Shown here piece after piece: positions 48,401-59,160 of a stretch of DNA of 64,000 bases. Both the position numbers and the translations under genes were made by a program. Within the stretch, counting starts at the first letter, position 1. The number at the start of each line of letters is the position of its first letter. This DNA comes from Lepisosteus oculatus. Lineage: Eukaryota; Chordata; Actinopteri; Semionotiformes; Lepisosteidae. Below the pieces are notes generated by a model. It made no database searches and was not told where the DNA came from. It saw only the letters and a program-made list of their open reading frames with translations. The stretch covers positions 6,260,501 through 6,324,500 of the forward strand of contig NC_090698.1 of NCBI RefSeq assembly GCF_040954835.1, written 5' to 3'.

Positions 48401-51400
48401 CTGGGGGCGTTGAGGATTGTTGAGAGGATAAATCATCAAAACCACAAATCACTTGAACACCTTTTGATCAAGGATATAGGAACATATTTTGGGAACCACA
48501 GGGGTGCAGCTGCTGTAAAGGTTAAGAACCGCTGGTCTAGAACAACAGCACAAGCTGGTTCATAGTTGCAACCAGATATGTGCAGCAAGTTTTAGAAGCA
48601 AAACAAATGTTTTGAGTTAGCATCATTAGCTACATGTTTGTCATATTAAGGAATTATGGATTTAATTTACATAATGAAGAGTTTCTAGTTGTTGAGTGCC
48701 ACATGAGAAACAATTCACACTACATCGTTATTACTCCTACATGCTGCTGAATTGTATTTTTGTCTTTATATGCACTGATCGGTTCTCAGCTTAGCTGTGT
48801 AATATTGATGACTGTCATGATTTACTAGATAATACTAATCATCTCAGAGCCTGAATGGGCAGTACTGATTACTGGACAACTCTGAGCTTGACTTCCGAGC
48901 CGTGGGATACTGTGGAAGACACTCACGGCTCTATGGTGATGATGGTGTCATCCATAACGAGGAAAATCCCATCCGTTGCATCTGTGGAGCAAAAAACAGC
49001 AGCAGATTAGTACATTTAAATGCACTTTGCCTTAGTTTGTCCATGTTCCTCAGTGGACCTGAAACCTTTCAGAATTGTGAACCCAGAGCCGTCACAGACT
49101 CTGTCATAGACATTGTCATAGTTCACGACTAAAGAGATCCAGTCCCTGTGTTTGTCAGCTCATGAATGGAACTCATCACTGTTCTCGATGCTCCAATTCC
49201 ACAGCACCGATGTCTTTCCGTAACGCCATGATTAAAACCACACGATTTCCTAAAGGAGGTCTTGCTAGAGCTCTGTGCAGTTTTAACGGTGCTCTCCTTG
49301 ATTTCCGCTGTACGGAGCGGAAGGAGGACTGGAAGGACACGTTCAGAAACAGGAGAGGCGAGGCGAGAGGCGGGAAGAGAGGGCGGGTGCTCACAGACCT
49401 AGCGTCGCCGTGTAGGTGCCCGACAGCGGCCGGCTCGGCGGGGTGTGCGTCAGCGTGCCGAAGTACAGGCCAGTGCCCGGGCGCAGGGGGCTCAGCATGG
49501 GTGGCGGGGTGTAAGGGGGTGCCAGAAAGTCAGGGTTCAGCAGATGGTTGGTGAGGCAGACAGGGGAGCGCAGCTGACTGGGGTACCCGCCTGGGTCCCG
49601 AAACCGGGGTACCTGGCCCCCCTCGAAGCCCTCCTCTCCGACAAACGCAGGTGGAAAGGCGGGGGGTGTTGTCGGGGGAAGGATGTAGAGGGTCTTCTGG
49701 AACTCACACCTCTGGGCTCTGCTCCAGCCTTCCTCAGACTCTAGTGCTCTCTTGGCCTGGGGGGACAAGTTAGAGTCAGGAACACCCTGTACCTTCTACC
49801 TTCACTCCACAGCCAGCTTTCACCCAGTCCTCTGTAGAGAGACAGCAAACGTGATGCCTCCTTACCTCTAGCCCCATTCTTCCTCTCCCCACCTCTTCCT
49901 GTTCCTGTATCCCCCATCCCTCTCTCCTGCCTCTGTTCCTCCACCCATTCCTCTCCCGATCCTCTGTTCCCCCCCGTCCTTTTCTGCTTTACTGTCTCCC
50001 ACCCAAGCTCTCACTGAGGTGTTAATACCAGTACTTCATTTACACCTTCTAACAAGCAAACAAAACATTAGGATACGTAGCTGAAGAGTAGAATTTTAAT
50101 CATGGAACGATGTGCTAAAATTATACAATATACTAGTAAATCAGAATATTGTGCACAACTTTGATCACAAAAAACATATTTCTGCTCTGCACTTAAAGGA
50201 ACATCCTGCACTGACAGACTAATAGAACTGGATATCTTGGGCACTGAACACCTCCCTCTGCTCACCATGCACAAGGACAGCTGGGCAGCGTCTGCATTTG
50301 GCGCCCCGGGCTCCAGCAGCGAAACAGGGGTGACCAGCAGAGACAGGTCCGCCTTGTCCACGCTGAGCTGAGCCGGGCCTGGGCCCTGCTGGCTAGCCTC
50401 TCCTCTCCCGGCCTGGCCCTCTGCGCTCTCGCCATGCGCCTGTGCAGAGAGGAGACGAGCTGACGCAGGTACCGTCGCTGCTCCCAGCACTCTCCAGGAG
50501 ACAGGCTTCTCAACCCAGCTCTGTGGCCAGAGCGCAAGGAAACATGACTGCTGGAGGAGACCTTCTGGGCCAGGAGGAAGAGACTTCGTCTAGAGCACTG
50601 GGACCAACGCAACTTGAGTGGTTTGCACAAACACAAACCACGCACACAAGGATAACACCCCTCCAGCTGCAACCCACTGGAGCGCTCCCACTGGCACAGG
50701 CCTGCTAACCCCCATGCACTCGTGCGACACTCCCCCTTCCCAAACTGGCTGACCTCAGGCCAGGCCTGAGCTTTAGGAAAGAACAAACCTCCTTCTCTGG
50801 GGCCCCTGCATTCAAGGGGCGATGTTTCACCTTCTTCGAGGGCTTGTGTTCATCCGTCTGCCCCATGTCCTCACACCGCCCCCTGCAGACCAAGACAGGA
50901 AAAACACAGCGCGACTCAACAAACGTTGCGTATCAACAAACATGTAAGCAAAAATGACACCAACCGACACACGAGGCCGTCTCGAGGGGTGGGCGGGGCT
51001 CAGGGTGGGGGGGTTCTTGTGTAGTAGTGGCGGCAGGGAGCAGTTCTGGTGACGAAATGGCCTCCTAACTGGCCTGCGCAAACAGACATACAGAACCGAA
51101 CAGAACTACCGATCACCGCTGTTGCTAATGCTATCGGTACCTTCAGGCGTCTCAATGCCAGCACCCTTGTCGTCGTCGAGATCTCAGCACCCGTGTCTGT
51201 TTCTTCTCTAACAACGAACCTTTCCAAAGACCCTTTAAGTGCTACATTGGTATCCCTGCTCTTCTGCTTCCTTTTTATTTTCTCGCGCCCACTGTAGTAT
51301 TTTACACATTTTCCCCCATCTCTGCTTGTGCTCAGCAGTTTTCCCCCAGCTAACTTTTTCCCCTAGCTGGTTTAGTTATGCTGCAATCACTTTTAGCTTG

Positions 51401-54400
51401 CAACTGGCCCATGACGTAGTGAGAGCAGGACAGGCCTCCAATTCTGAATAAAGCTCTCCCACTAACTTTAGATTTCACCTTGTGTTAAAATAAGAGTTTT
51501 GTGTGTCGCTTTATTCAAATATTTAAACATGTATTTATACTTTTATGCGTGCGTGAAGCACAGGGGTGGGGGTGGGGCCTGGGGGTCTCCCCCCCTTTGA
51601 GACGGCCCTGCTGACACATAAACAAGCTAAACAACTCAGTGACAAAGTGACCCACAAACTGAAACACTCCCACACTGACAGCCTGGAGACACAACGACTC
51701 ACCTTCTCACTAGGAAAGTGACACCGACAGACATTATCGTACACCAGAACACCAACGGGCCGCGAGGCTCACACTCACAAACCACGGCAGGAACCAAGAC
51801 GCTGACAAACGGACATGGCTACAGACACCTGAAAAAATCTGACGCACAGGAAGAACAAAACGATACTCTGACAGGATGACACCGCACTACACAGACACGC
51901 AGTGTCTCATCAGCACAGCTTCATAGTTCCCTGGCCCAGCAGCAGAGCAAGAAAGGAACACAAGTCCTGTTCTGTTTCTATACAGCCACTGTGGCTGGCC
52001 TTCTCCTGGCTGGACAACACTGGGGCCACACGCTGTACCCGGTCGAGCCCTGCCTCACCCTGGAGCCACGTCGCGGACTGCCCTATCGCCGGCGCCTCGT
52101 CCCTCAGCGGCCGTGGGGCTCACCGCGAGTGAAATCCGCCCCTGCGCAAGGAGACACACTCAGAAAACGCCCTCTCACGTCAGACTGACTTCGTTCAGAG
52201 ACAGGCTTACTGCCCACCAGTATACGACGCGCAAGATGTTCTGTATGTCATGCTGGGTCTCTGAGCGCACACGAGGGCTAAGATTTAAAAAACATGTAAT
52301 AGGTTTTACATTAATATGGAGCCCAATAGCAGTAAACAGTGGAGCGCAACTGTAGGCTGTTGAGTGCACCCTGTCCGGCATTCTGCCTGCAGGGCAGTGG
52401 ATTACCTGTCGCTGTTCGCAGGACATGCCGTGGGAGCTGAAGGACGCCATTGCCACCTGGCTGGGCGAGATCAGGCTGGGGCTGCACAGGGGGCGAGGCC
52501 GATGCCTGCGTGAGAGGCAGTGGGAGGCAGGACGGGGCGGGGGCAGGGGCGGGGCCAGACTCTCTGCCTTCTTGGCCTTGATCTTCCTCACCCTCCTCCT
52601 CCTTGGGGGATCCTTGGACGGGGGCTGTGTCAGTAGTGGCGGGACTGCGGAGGGCTGGGGGGCAGGAGGAGGAGGAGACGCGAGGCTAACCTGAGCCCAG
52701 GGGGCGGGGCTTGTGCAGCTGTGGGTGGAGTTAGAGCTGGCCGCTGTGCTGTAATTGGGCGAGGGGTTACATGAGGGGGAGGGGGTGGTTTCCACATGGG
52801 TGGAGCCTGTGACTGTGGAAACAGGTTGATAGTCTGGCCCGGTCTGTCCAACGGCTGTGGGATCAACACTATACTCCGTAACTGTGCAGGGCTGTGCAGA
52901 CATGTCAGGAGAGATTAATATCCCGGTTCTTTTCACTCCCGGCTGTTCTTCCGTATCCCTGTAAGTCTGAGCCGACAGGATCTCATCCAGATCCTGCAGC
53001 TCAGAGCTGGGAAACTTCAGCCTGTTTTCCCAGTGCTGGGAGCCAGGGCTGTGTGCAGCACGCTCGGTGACTGGGCTGGAATCGAGTTCCAGGCTGGGAG
53101 CATATAGCTCGGGCTGTAGTTCGGCCGTCATCTCGCTGGCTGTGCCTCGAGTGGCTGGCTCGCTCCACGGGTCTAGCTGGGAGAAAGTGGGGACCTGGGT
53201 TGTGCTGGACTCAAGGGGGTTGCCCCCTCTCTGGTCAATAAATCGAGCGTAGTCCAGGCTGCTGGGATTGTACCCGCAGCCTCGTGCGCCGGAGGCCACC
53301 TTGAGGCTGGTGGCCGGTGGGAACCAGAAGCTGAGCTGGCAGTCGTCCTGGCTCACTGGGGTGCCCAGGTACACTCTGCCCTCCCCAGCATGGTCTGGGG
53401 CAGCGATGCCATGCGAGGGGGCGTGTGTCTGGCAGTGATGGGTGGCATTATGCTGCAGCTGCAGCCGGGCATCACAGAAGGTCTTGAGACATCCAGGCTC
53501 GGTGCAGGGGAAAGGCTGCCGCCTCATGTGAGTCAGCACGTGGTCAGAGCTGCAAAGACACAGAGAGCTACAGTGCCTTGCGAAAGTATTCGGCCCCCTT
53601 GAACTTTTCAACCTTTTGCCACATTTCAGGCTTCAAACATAAAGATATAAATTTTTTATTTTATGTGAAGAATCACCAACAAGTGGGACACAATTGTGAA
53701 GTGGAACGAAATCTATTGGATTTTTGAAACTTTTTTAACTAATAAAAAAATGAAAAGTGGGGCGTGCAAAATTATTCGGCCCCCTTGCGTTAATACTTTG
53801 TAGAGCCACCTTTTGCTGCGATTACAGCTGCAAGTCGCTTGGGGTATGTCTCTATCAGTTTTGCACATCGAGAGACTGAAATTCTTGCCCATTCTTCCTT
53901 GCAAAACAGCTCGAGCTCAGTGAGGTTGGATGGAGAGCGTTTGTGAACAGCAGTTTTCAGCTCTTTCCACAGATTCTCGATTGGATTCAGGTCTGGACTT
54001 TGACTTGGCCATTCAAACACCTGGATACGTTTATTTGTGAACCATTCCTTTGTAGATTTTGCTGTATGTTTGGGATCATTGTCTTGTTGGAAGATAAATC
54101 TCCGTCCCAGTTCCAGGTCTTTTGCAGACTCCAACAGGTTTTCATCCAGAATGGTCCTGTATTTGGCTGCATCCATCTTCCCCTCAATTTTAACCATCTT
54201 CCCTGTCCCTGCTGAAGAAAAGCAGGCCCAAACCATGATGCTGCCACCACCATGTTTGACAGTGGGGATGGTGTGTTGAGGGTGATGAGCTGTGTTGCTT
54301 TTACGCCAAACATATCGTTTTGCATTGTGGCCAAAAAGTTCGATTTTGGTTTCATCTGACCAGAGCACCTTCTTCCACATGTTTGGGGTGTCTCCCAGGT

Positions 54401-57400
54401 GGCTTGTGGCAAACTTTAGACGAGACTTTTTATGGATATCTTTGAGAAATGGCTTTCTTCTTGCCACTCTTCCATAAAGGCCAGATTTGTGCAGTGTAAG
54501 ACTGATTGTTGTCCTATGGACAGACTCTCCCACCTCAGCTGTAATTCTCTGCAGTTCATCCAGAGTGATCATGGGCCTCTTGGCTGCATCTCTGATCAGT
54601 CTTCTCCTTGTCTGAGCTGAAAGTTTAGAGGGACGGCCAGGTCTTGGTAGATTTGCAGTGGTCTGATACTCCTTCCATTTCAAGATGATCGCTTGCACAG
54701 TGCTCCTTGGGATGTTTGAAGCTTGGGAAATCTTTTTGTATCCAAATCCGGCTTTAAACTTCTCCACAACAGTATTACGGACCTGCCTGGTGTGTTCCTT
54801 GGTCTTCATGATGCTCTCTGCACTTTCAACAGAACCTTGAGACTATCACAGAGCAGGTGCATTTATACAGAGACTTGATTACACACAGATGGATTCTATT
54901 TATCACCATCAGTCATTAAGGACAACATTGGATCATTCAGAGATCCTCACTGAACTTCTGGAGTGAGTTTGCTGCACTGAAAGTAAAGGGGCCGAATAAT
55001 TTTGCACGCCCCACTTTTCATTTTTTTATTAGTTAAAAAAGTTTCAAAAATCCAATAGATTTCGTTCCACTTCACAATTGTGTCCCACTTGTTGGTGATT
55101 CTTCACATAAAATAAAAAAAATTATATCTTTATGTTTGAAGCCTGAAATGTGGCAAAAGGTTGAAAAGTTCAAGGGGGCCGAATACTTTCGCAAGGCACT
55201 GTACGTGACTGCAACTGCATCTGCTGCTGCTCTGGCACCAGTGCTGTAGTTACTGCTGTTGCTTCTGTATTGGTACTGTACTGTATATACCTTGCGCCTG
55301 CTACTGCTTCTAAACTGGTGCTGAACAGTTACTGGTACTGCCCGGCCAGCCTGTGACTCGCTGTGTGATCCCCCTGGCCAGGATTAAAGATCCTACGGGC
55401 TCCTAGCTGGGCTAACACGCTCTTTCTTTGAAACCTGAATGGGAAATCATAGTTTTATCCGTGGTGGGTTCGGATGCCCCTTCTCCAGCAGAACATCTGC
55501 AAGGCTCCTTAACTGCCGAGGCCCACTGTGCTGAGAGCATGTTCAGGGTAGCTTGCTAGCTTAAGTTTTTATTGTCATCAGAGGCAGAAACCCAGATGTC
55601 TGTGACTGGGTCATCAGCAGGCTGCGTTATTATTGCCTGCCTTTAGGCTACGTTGTTACCCATAATAATTGCTCATTTTCCGGTTTATTTAAGGGCAGTT
55701 TTAGTCACTCAGCTTTGGCTGGTATACAAGGGTTGTGTGTCGTCTGCGTGGCTCAGGAAGCTGACAGGGGAGGTTGTTAAACAGGTCACATCGACACTGG
55801 TTTGTACAGGTAGACACGGGCTCTTGAGGAATAACTGGTGGTATGACAGAGGGGCGTTCTAAAGAAGCTGGGAAGGATATAATTTAAGAGCAATGTACTT
55901 TCTTTACACAAAAAGATGTTGGTGTCTGGTACAAACTACTCTACCAGACAGTTACAGCAGATCCCTTAGGATCTTTCAGAAGCCAGCCAGAGATCAGTCA
56001 GCTGCCGTGACTTTCCCACCGATTGTCCGGGTGCTGCTGAGATTGTTAGTACACCTGCTGATACTTCAGCTAGCGCTGCAGACACGGGTCCGACTACTCC
56101 TCCCATTGGTACTAAGACAGCTGGTGCCAGTTCCTCTGCTGCTCTCTGGAAAGGCTGGCGGCTGATGTCGTTCTTGAACCCCGGGCCGGGCCGGTGGGAC
56201 TCACCTGGGGTCGCTGCGTCCGAAAGCGAGGCAGCTCTGCGAGCAGACCCGGCCCCGGTCCTGCCCGTGGCTCAGCGGGTGTTTGTGGAGGTCGCCGGCT
56301 CTGTGGAACACGTTCTCGCCCGGGGAGGGCTCCCGGGCTGCGGGGCCCCTCCAGCCCGGCGCAGGCGCTGCTCTGGACAGCCCCGCGGGGGCCTCCTCCA
56401 ACACCGCCGGCCCCCAGCTGGGGTTGGGGGGCTTCTCCGGGGCGCCTGCAGCTGCGAGGCAGGGCGAGATCAGTCACGCTTCCACACGCGCGCGCGCGCG
56501 CACACCGCCCCCGCCCCCTCAGTCACAGCCACGGCCCGGACCGGCGGTCAGCCTGCAGCGGCTCTGCGCCGGAACAGGGCAATCGCGTCCCACAAACACA
56601 GCTGTCCCCGTGCACAAGGCAGGCGCAGAGTCTTCCATTGAGACCTGTGACAGTACTCCCCGACCGCCAGATCGCAGGTGTGAGGCCAGCTGTTTGTGTC
56701 CCACCGTCATCCCTCCCCTAGAGGGCGCTCCAACTTGTTTCGGATTATGTTCAGTTTAAGCACCTCCACCCGCTCATTGTCCCCCTTTTTGGTATTTAAG
56801 CCCGGCGTCTCCGCAGTTCCGGGCTCAGCTTTGGAAGACGGACGCCGGGAAGCCCGCCTACCACCAGGCACAGGCCTGATCCCGGCGTCCTGACCTCCGA
56901 GTCCGGGGCTCGGAGCGCCCAGTCCCGTTATGTTTTTATCTTCTTTGTTCCCGATCCCAGTTCCCCATTCCGGTTTTTACCCGTCTTTGTCTCGGATGGA
57001 CCTCCCGGCATTGGACATCGGACTGCGCCCCAACCCCATTGGACCGGCCTTGGGTTTGTGGCCTGCTCCCTTTCCCTGTGCACCTGACCACCACCGTCAC
57101 CGCCCCCCCCCGTCTGTCGACCCCCCCTTCCCCGATGTGCTTCTCCAGACGCTACCGACTCCTGCGACAGTTTGTCGGCGGGAATCTCCCCCAGGAAGGG
57201 ACTCAGCAGAGCTATGACACTCGTAGTCAACGAGACCCACCACTTCGTTTCCAAACCAGCGATCGCTTGGACCACAGTGTTCGTGCTGCCTGTGCTCCTA
57301 TGAACCACAGCGTGCTGCTGTTCTGCACAACTACCCTCAACACTCTGGATCACTCTTAGCTTCTCCCTGCTTATTGCTGGTTTGCATCGCAGACGTCCGA

Positions 57401-57853
57401 TTGCGTTTCACGACTTTATTTTCCCTCTAGGGGAAAAAAACGATGCGATTGTGTGCTCCGCATTTTAACATTTCATTTTTGAACAAGGACAATAAAAAGG
57501 GTTCACCGAGCGAAGTGTCTAGGACGCCGCAAGACTAAAGGAATGTGAATGCTTTAGAATGACTGGAAAACGCTCGTCTTCCCCATGGAGGACTTGCTCA
57601 GATCCCACAGCTCCGCCCCCCCGTTCTCCCACTCGTACTCACGGAGCTCGGGAAGCGCCTCCCTCCCCGCTCCCTCCTGCTGCCGCCACCCGAGGGGGCT
57701 GAAGAAGGGGGACGCGCGGGAGGGGTCGTGCTCGCGGGGGGAATCTGCCGTGGCGGGAGGGGGGGCTGGGCTCTCTGTCGGGGGCTGGCTGTTGGCGCAC
57801 AGTCCAGGAATGATTTCCTCGGCACACAGCGCCCCCTGGCGGTGTTCCTCCAT
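42426..57853 (-). CDS. znf541: ZNF541 orthologue: ELM2-SANT zinc-finger protein, about 14 coding exons
   Basis: ZNF541 is a germ-cell nuclear protein that scaffolds an HDAC1/2 complex (with KCTD19 and DNTTIP1) during meiotic prophase. Exons in transcript order: 57643-57853 (start ATG 57853), 56205-56445, 52406-53549, about 50831-50869, 50266-50439, 49399-49756, 48927-48981, 47610-47752, 46628-46731, 44895-44970, 44517-44605, 43954-44061, 43244-43389 and 42426-42594. Phases join throughout except at the ~50831 exon, whose usual acceptor would create a stop; I used a downstream AG, so that exon is doubtful. The product is about 1018 residues. Domains: three C2H2 positions near the N-terminus (only the third intact, CTEPGC...HNATHH), SPSQVAMASFSS, the ELM2 region (MLSPLRPGTGLYF, INVGVRFQAEIP, AMPGGGTNTELALHCLNEAQ), SANT (DHWSSREKKLFCKALATYDR, VPQCVEYYYTMKKKKKFKRR), GYSRRES and an altered C-terminal finger. 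Exon 1 assignment rests on splice sites and phase, not homology. Confidence 0.85.
43600..43818 (+). repeat. 45-bp tandem repeat, five copies, znf541 intron
   Basis: Five nearly identical copies of atgacacagactggaccagt followed by gatctctggactgtagggttacaat. It lies between the two exons that follow the SANT domain region. Confidence 0.9.
45125..45660 (+). repeat. Minisatellite, unit about 30-33 bp, znf541 intron
   Basis: Roughly 16 diverged copies of cacacctggggtatatatac plus tgcacacactg, alternating with gagcatctgggg variants. Copies carry TA-rich centres. Confidence 0.85.
47190..47400 (+). repeat. 42-48 bp tandem repeat, znf541 intron
   Basis: About five copies of gtgtctgtgtgtgtagcact followed by caagagcctcactcctgcacagt or cagatcacaagtcctgtacagt. 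Confidence 0.85.
48337..48540. mobile_element. hAT-type non-autonomous element (MITE), degraded
   Basis: The left end ctgtttcttaacctggggtg and the right end aaggttaagaaccgctg are imperfect inverted repeats of the hAT/Charlie type (CAGNGGTTCTTAACC). About 200 bp separate them and there is no coding capacity. I could not see a convincing 8-bp target duplication. Confidence 0.55.
53571..55201 (-). mobile_element. Intact Tc1/mariner transposon with long IR/DR ends
   Basis: The 1631-bp element is flanked by TA (53569-53570 and 55202-55203). Terminal inverted repeats of about 214 bp start cagtgccttgcgaaagtatt on both sides; aligned by eye they differ by one base (the A/T run near 53650). Each repeat carries an outer and an inner direct repeat ending attcggccccctt or a close variant, the IR/DR layout known from Sleeping Beauty-type elements. 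It encodes one full-length transposase. It sits in a znf541 intron, its left end 21 bp from the acceptor of the exon ending at 53549. Confidence 0.97.
53790..54809 (-). CDS. Tc1-type transposase, full length
   Basis: 339 residues, the usual Tc1 length, with no internal stop. The N-terminal paired-like helix-turn-helix region occupies about residues 1-110, with the GRPR-like linker PRPGRPSK near 55-62. The DDE catalytic domain has D152 (WSDETK), D243 (QQDNDPKH) and E278 (PIENLW), giving the DD34E spacing of the Tc1 family, plus the glycine-rich KHGGGSIMVW. All catalytic residues are present, so the protein may be active. Its reading direction is the same as znf541, so it is transcribed through as part of that intron. 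It differs sharply from neighbouring GC-rich exons in base use, as expected for a recent insertion. Confidence 0.95.
   Translation of the reverse strand: MKTKEHTRQVRNTVVEKFKAGFGYKKISQASNIPRSTVQAIILKWKEYQTTANLPRPGRPSKLSAQTRRRLIRDAAKRPMITLDELQRITAEVGESVHRTTISLTLHKSGLYGRVARRKPFLKDIHKKSRLKFATSHLGDTPNMWKKVLWSDETKIELFGHNAKRYVWRKSNTAHHPQHTIPTVKHGGGSIMVWACFSSAGTGKMVKIEGKMDAAKYRTILDENLLESAKDLELGRRFIFQQDNDPKHTAKSTKEWFTNKRIQVFEWPSQSPDLNPIENLWKELKTAVHKRSPSNLTELELFCKEEWARISVSRCAKLIETYPKRLAAVIAAKGGSTKY
56486..56504 (+). repeat. Alternating (CG)n/(CA)n tract
   Basis: acgcgcgcgcgcgcgcacac is a pure alternating purine-pyrimidine run with Z-DNA potential, about 40 bp upstream (gene sense) of znf541 exon 2. 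Confidence 0.8.
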
Positions 57854-57906
57854 GACCGCGGCTCGTCCCGTACACTCACAGAGCAAGAGAAGAGTTACAT
57901 CAAAGA

Positions 57907-58550
57907 TACAGTCCAGTACAGCAGAACTGGCCTGTTCTACAGTAGAACAGTCCTGTTACAGTAGGGGCTACAGTCCCAGTGCAGTAGAACAGTCCTGTTA
58001 CAATAGGAGCTACAGTCCCAGTGCAGTAGAACAGTCCTGTTACAGTAGGGGCTACAGTCCCAGTGCAGTAGAACAGTCCTGTTACAATAGGGGTTACAGT
58101 CCCAGTGCAGTAGAACAGTCCTGTTACAGTAGGGGCTACAGTCCCAGTACAGTAGAACAGTCCTGTTACAATAGGGGTTACAGTCCCAGTGCAGTAGAAC
58201 AGTCCTGTTACAGTAGGAGCTACAGTCCCAGTACAGTAGAACAGTCCTGTTACAGTAGGAGCTACAGTCCCAGTACAGTAGAACAGTCCTGTTACAGTAG
58301 GAGCTACAGTCCCAGTACAGTAGAACAGTCCTGTTACAATAGGGGCTACAGTCCCAGTACAGTAGAACAGTCCTGTTACAGTAGGAGCTACAGTCCCAGT
58401 ACAGTAGAACAGTCCTGTTACAATAGGGGCTACAGTCCCAGTACAGTAGAACAGTCCTGTTACAGTAGGAGCTACAGTCCCAGTACAGTAGAACAGTCCT
58501 GTTACAATAGGAGCTACAGTCCCAGTACAGTAGAACAGAACAGTCCTGTT
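57907..58550 (+). repeat. 42-bp minisatellite upstream of znf541 exon 1
   Basis: About 15 copies of the unit cagtagaacagtcctgttac followed by aataggggctacagtcccagta, with a/g variants at a few fixed positions. The unit is shared with the napa intron 1 array. Because 42 is divisible by three, it makes a 14-residue repeating frame on both strands, which I do not treat as a gene. The array begins about 35 bp from a candidate acceptor (CTCTTGCTCTGTGAG, ending at 57875). Confidence 0.95.
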
Positions 58551-58779
58551 ATTAATCACTTCATTGGTTGGGCCTTGTTTATGAAGCCGCAGTGGAATAA
58601 TCGGTACACGGCGCAGCTCCGCCAGGTCTGCTGCACTCTGTGATGGACTGAAGCGCTCACTGAATAAAAATAAATGAGTGAATATTACTCGCCGATACTC
58701 ACAACGCCGCGTAGTTACTGGGGTCAATCGCAATCGCGTTTTCCTGCCCGTTTCCTTCGCTCCCCAGATCAGATTATTT

Positions 58780-59160
58780 CAGTGCCGGTCGCTACCGCGG
58801 GCCCAGAGACCGGGTGGCCGTTTTGAAGTTTTTAAAGAAAATGGCGACCGAATTATTCAAGAAAGTCGAGCGATCAAGCGGCTCGAGCGATCGCGCTTTA
58901 GGCGGGAGGGACCGGGGATCGACTTCAAGTACACAGCGCGAGCGTCCCCTTCCCGCCCGCCGACCGACCGACCGCTCGAGCGCTCCTCCTCCGGGGTGCT
59001 GCCTCGCGGCCAGACCACGCGCCCGGACCCGAGCGGTGACGCAGTGGCGCCAACCTCGAGGACGGCGAGAGGGCGCGCCGCCATCTTCGCCCCCGCGCGG
59101 CTGTTTGGAACTGAGAGTCGCGAGATCCGGAATCCCGCTCTCGGGTCGGGTAAGAACCAC
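58780..59160. promoter_or_regulatory. CpG island with YY1-like motifs, candidate znf541 or divergent promoter
   Basis: CpG-dense sequence contains aaaatggcgacc at about 58838 and gccgccatcttcg at about 59078. Both match the YY1-type ATGGCG/CGCCAT core often found at vertebrate transcription starts, in opposite orientations. It lies about 1 kb upstream of the first assigned znf541 exon. Open frames here are GC artefacts. Confidence 0.4.

Noticed and set aside
57415-57853. The block at 57554-57876 as the last exon of a separate minus-strand gene (stop TAA near 57554, AATAAA at 57415)
   Set aside because: A textbook donor (GTGAGTAC) interrupts the frame at 57642, and its phase matches the next znf541 exon. 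I kept it as znf541 exon 1, but the alternative is not excluded.
57585-58643. 352-codon plus-strand frame with a 14-residue repeat, and its 277-codon antisense
   Set aside because: The unit is 42 bp, divisible by three, so open frames arise automatically. The same unit in napa intron 1 is non-coding.
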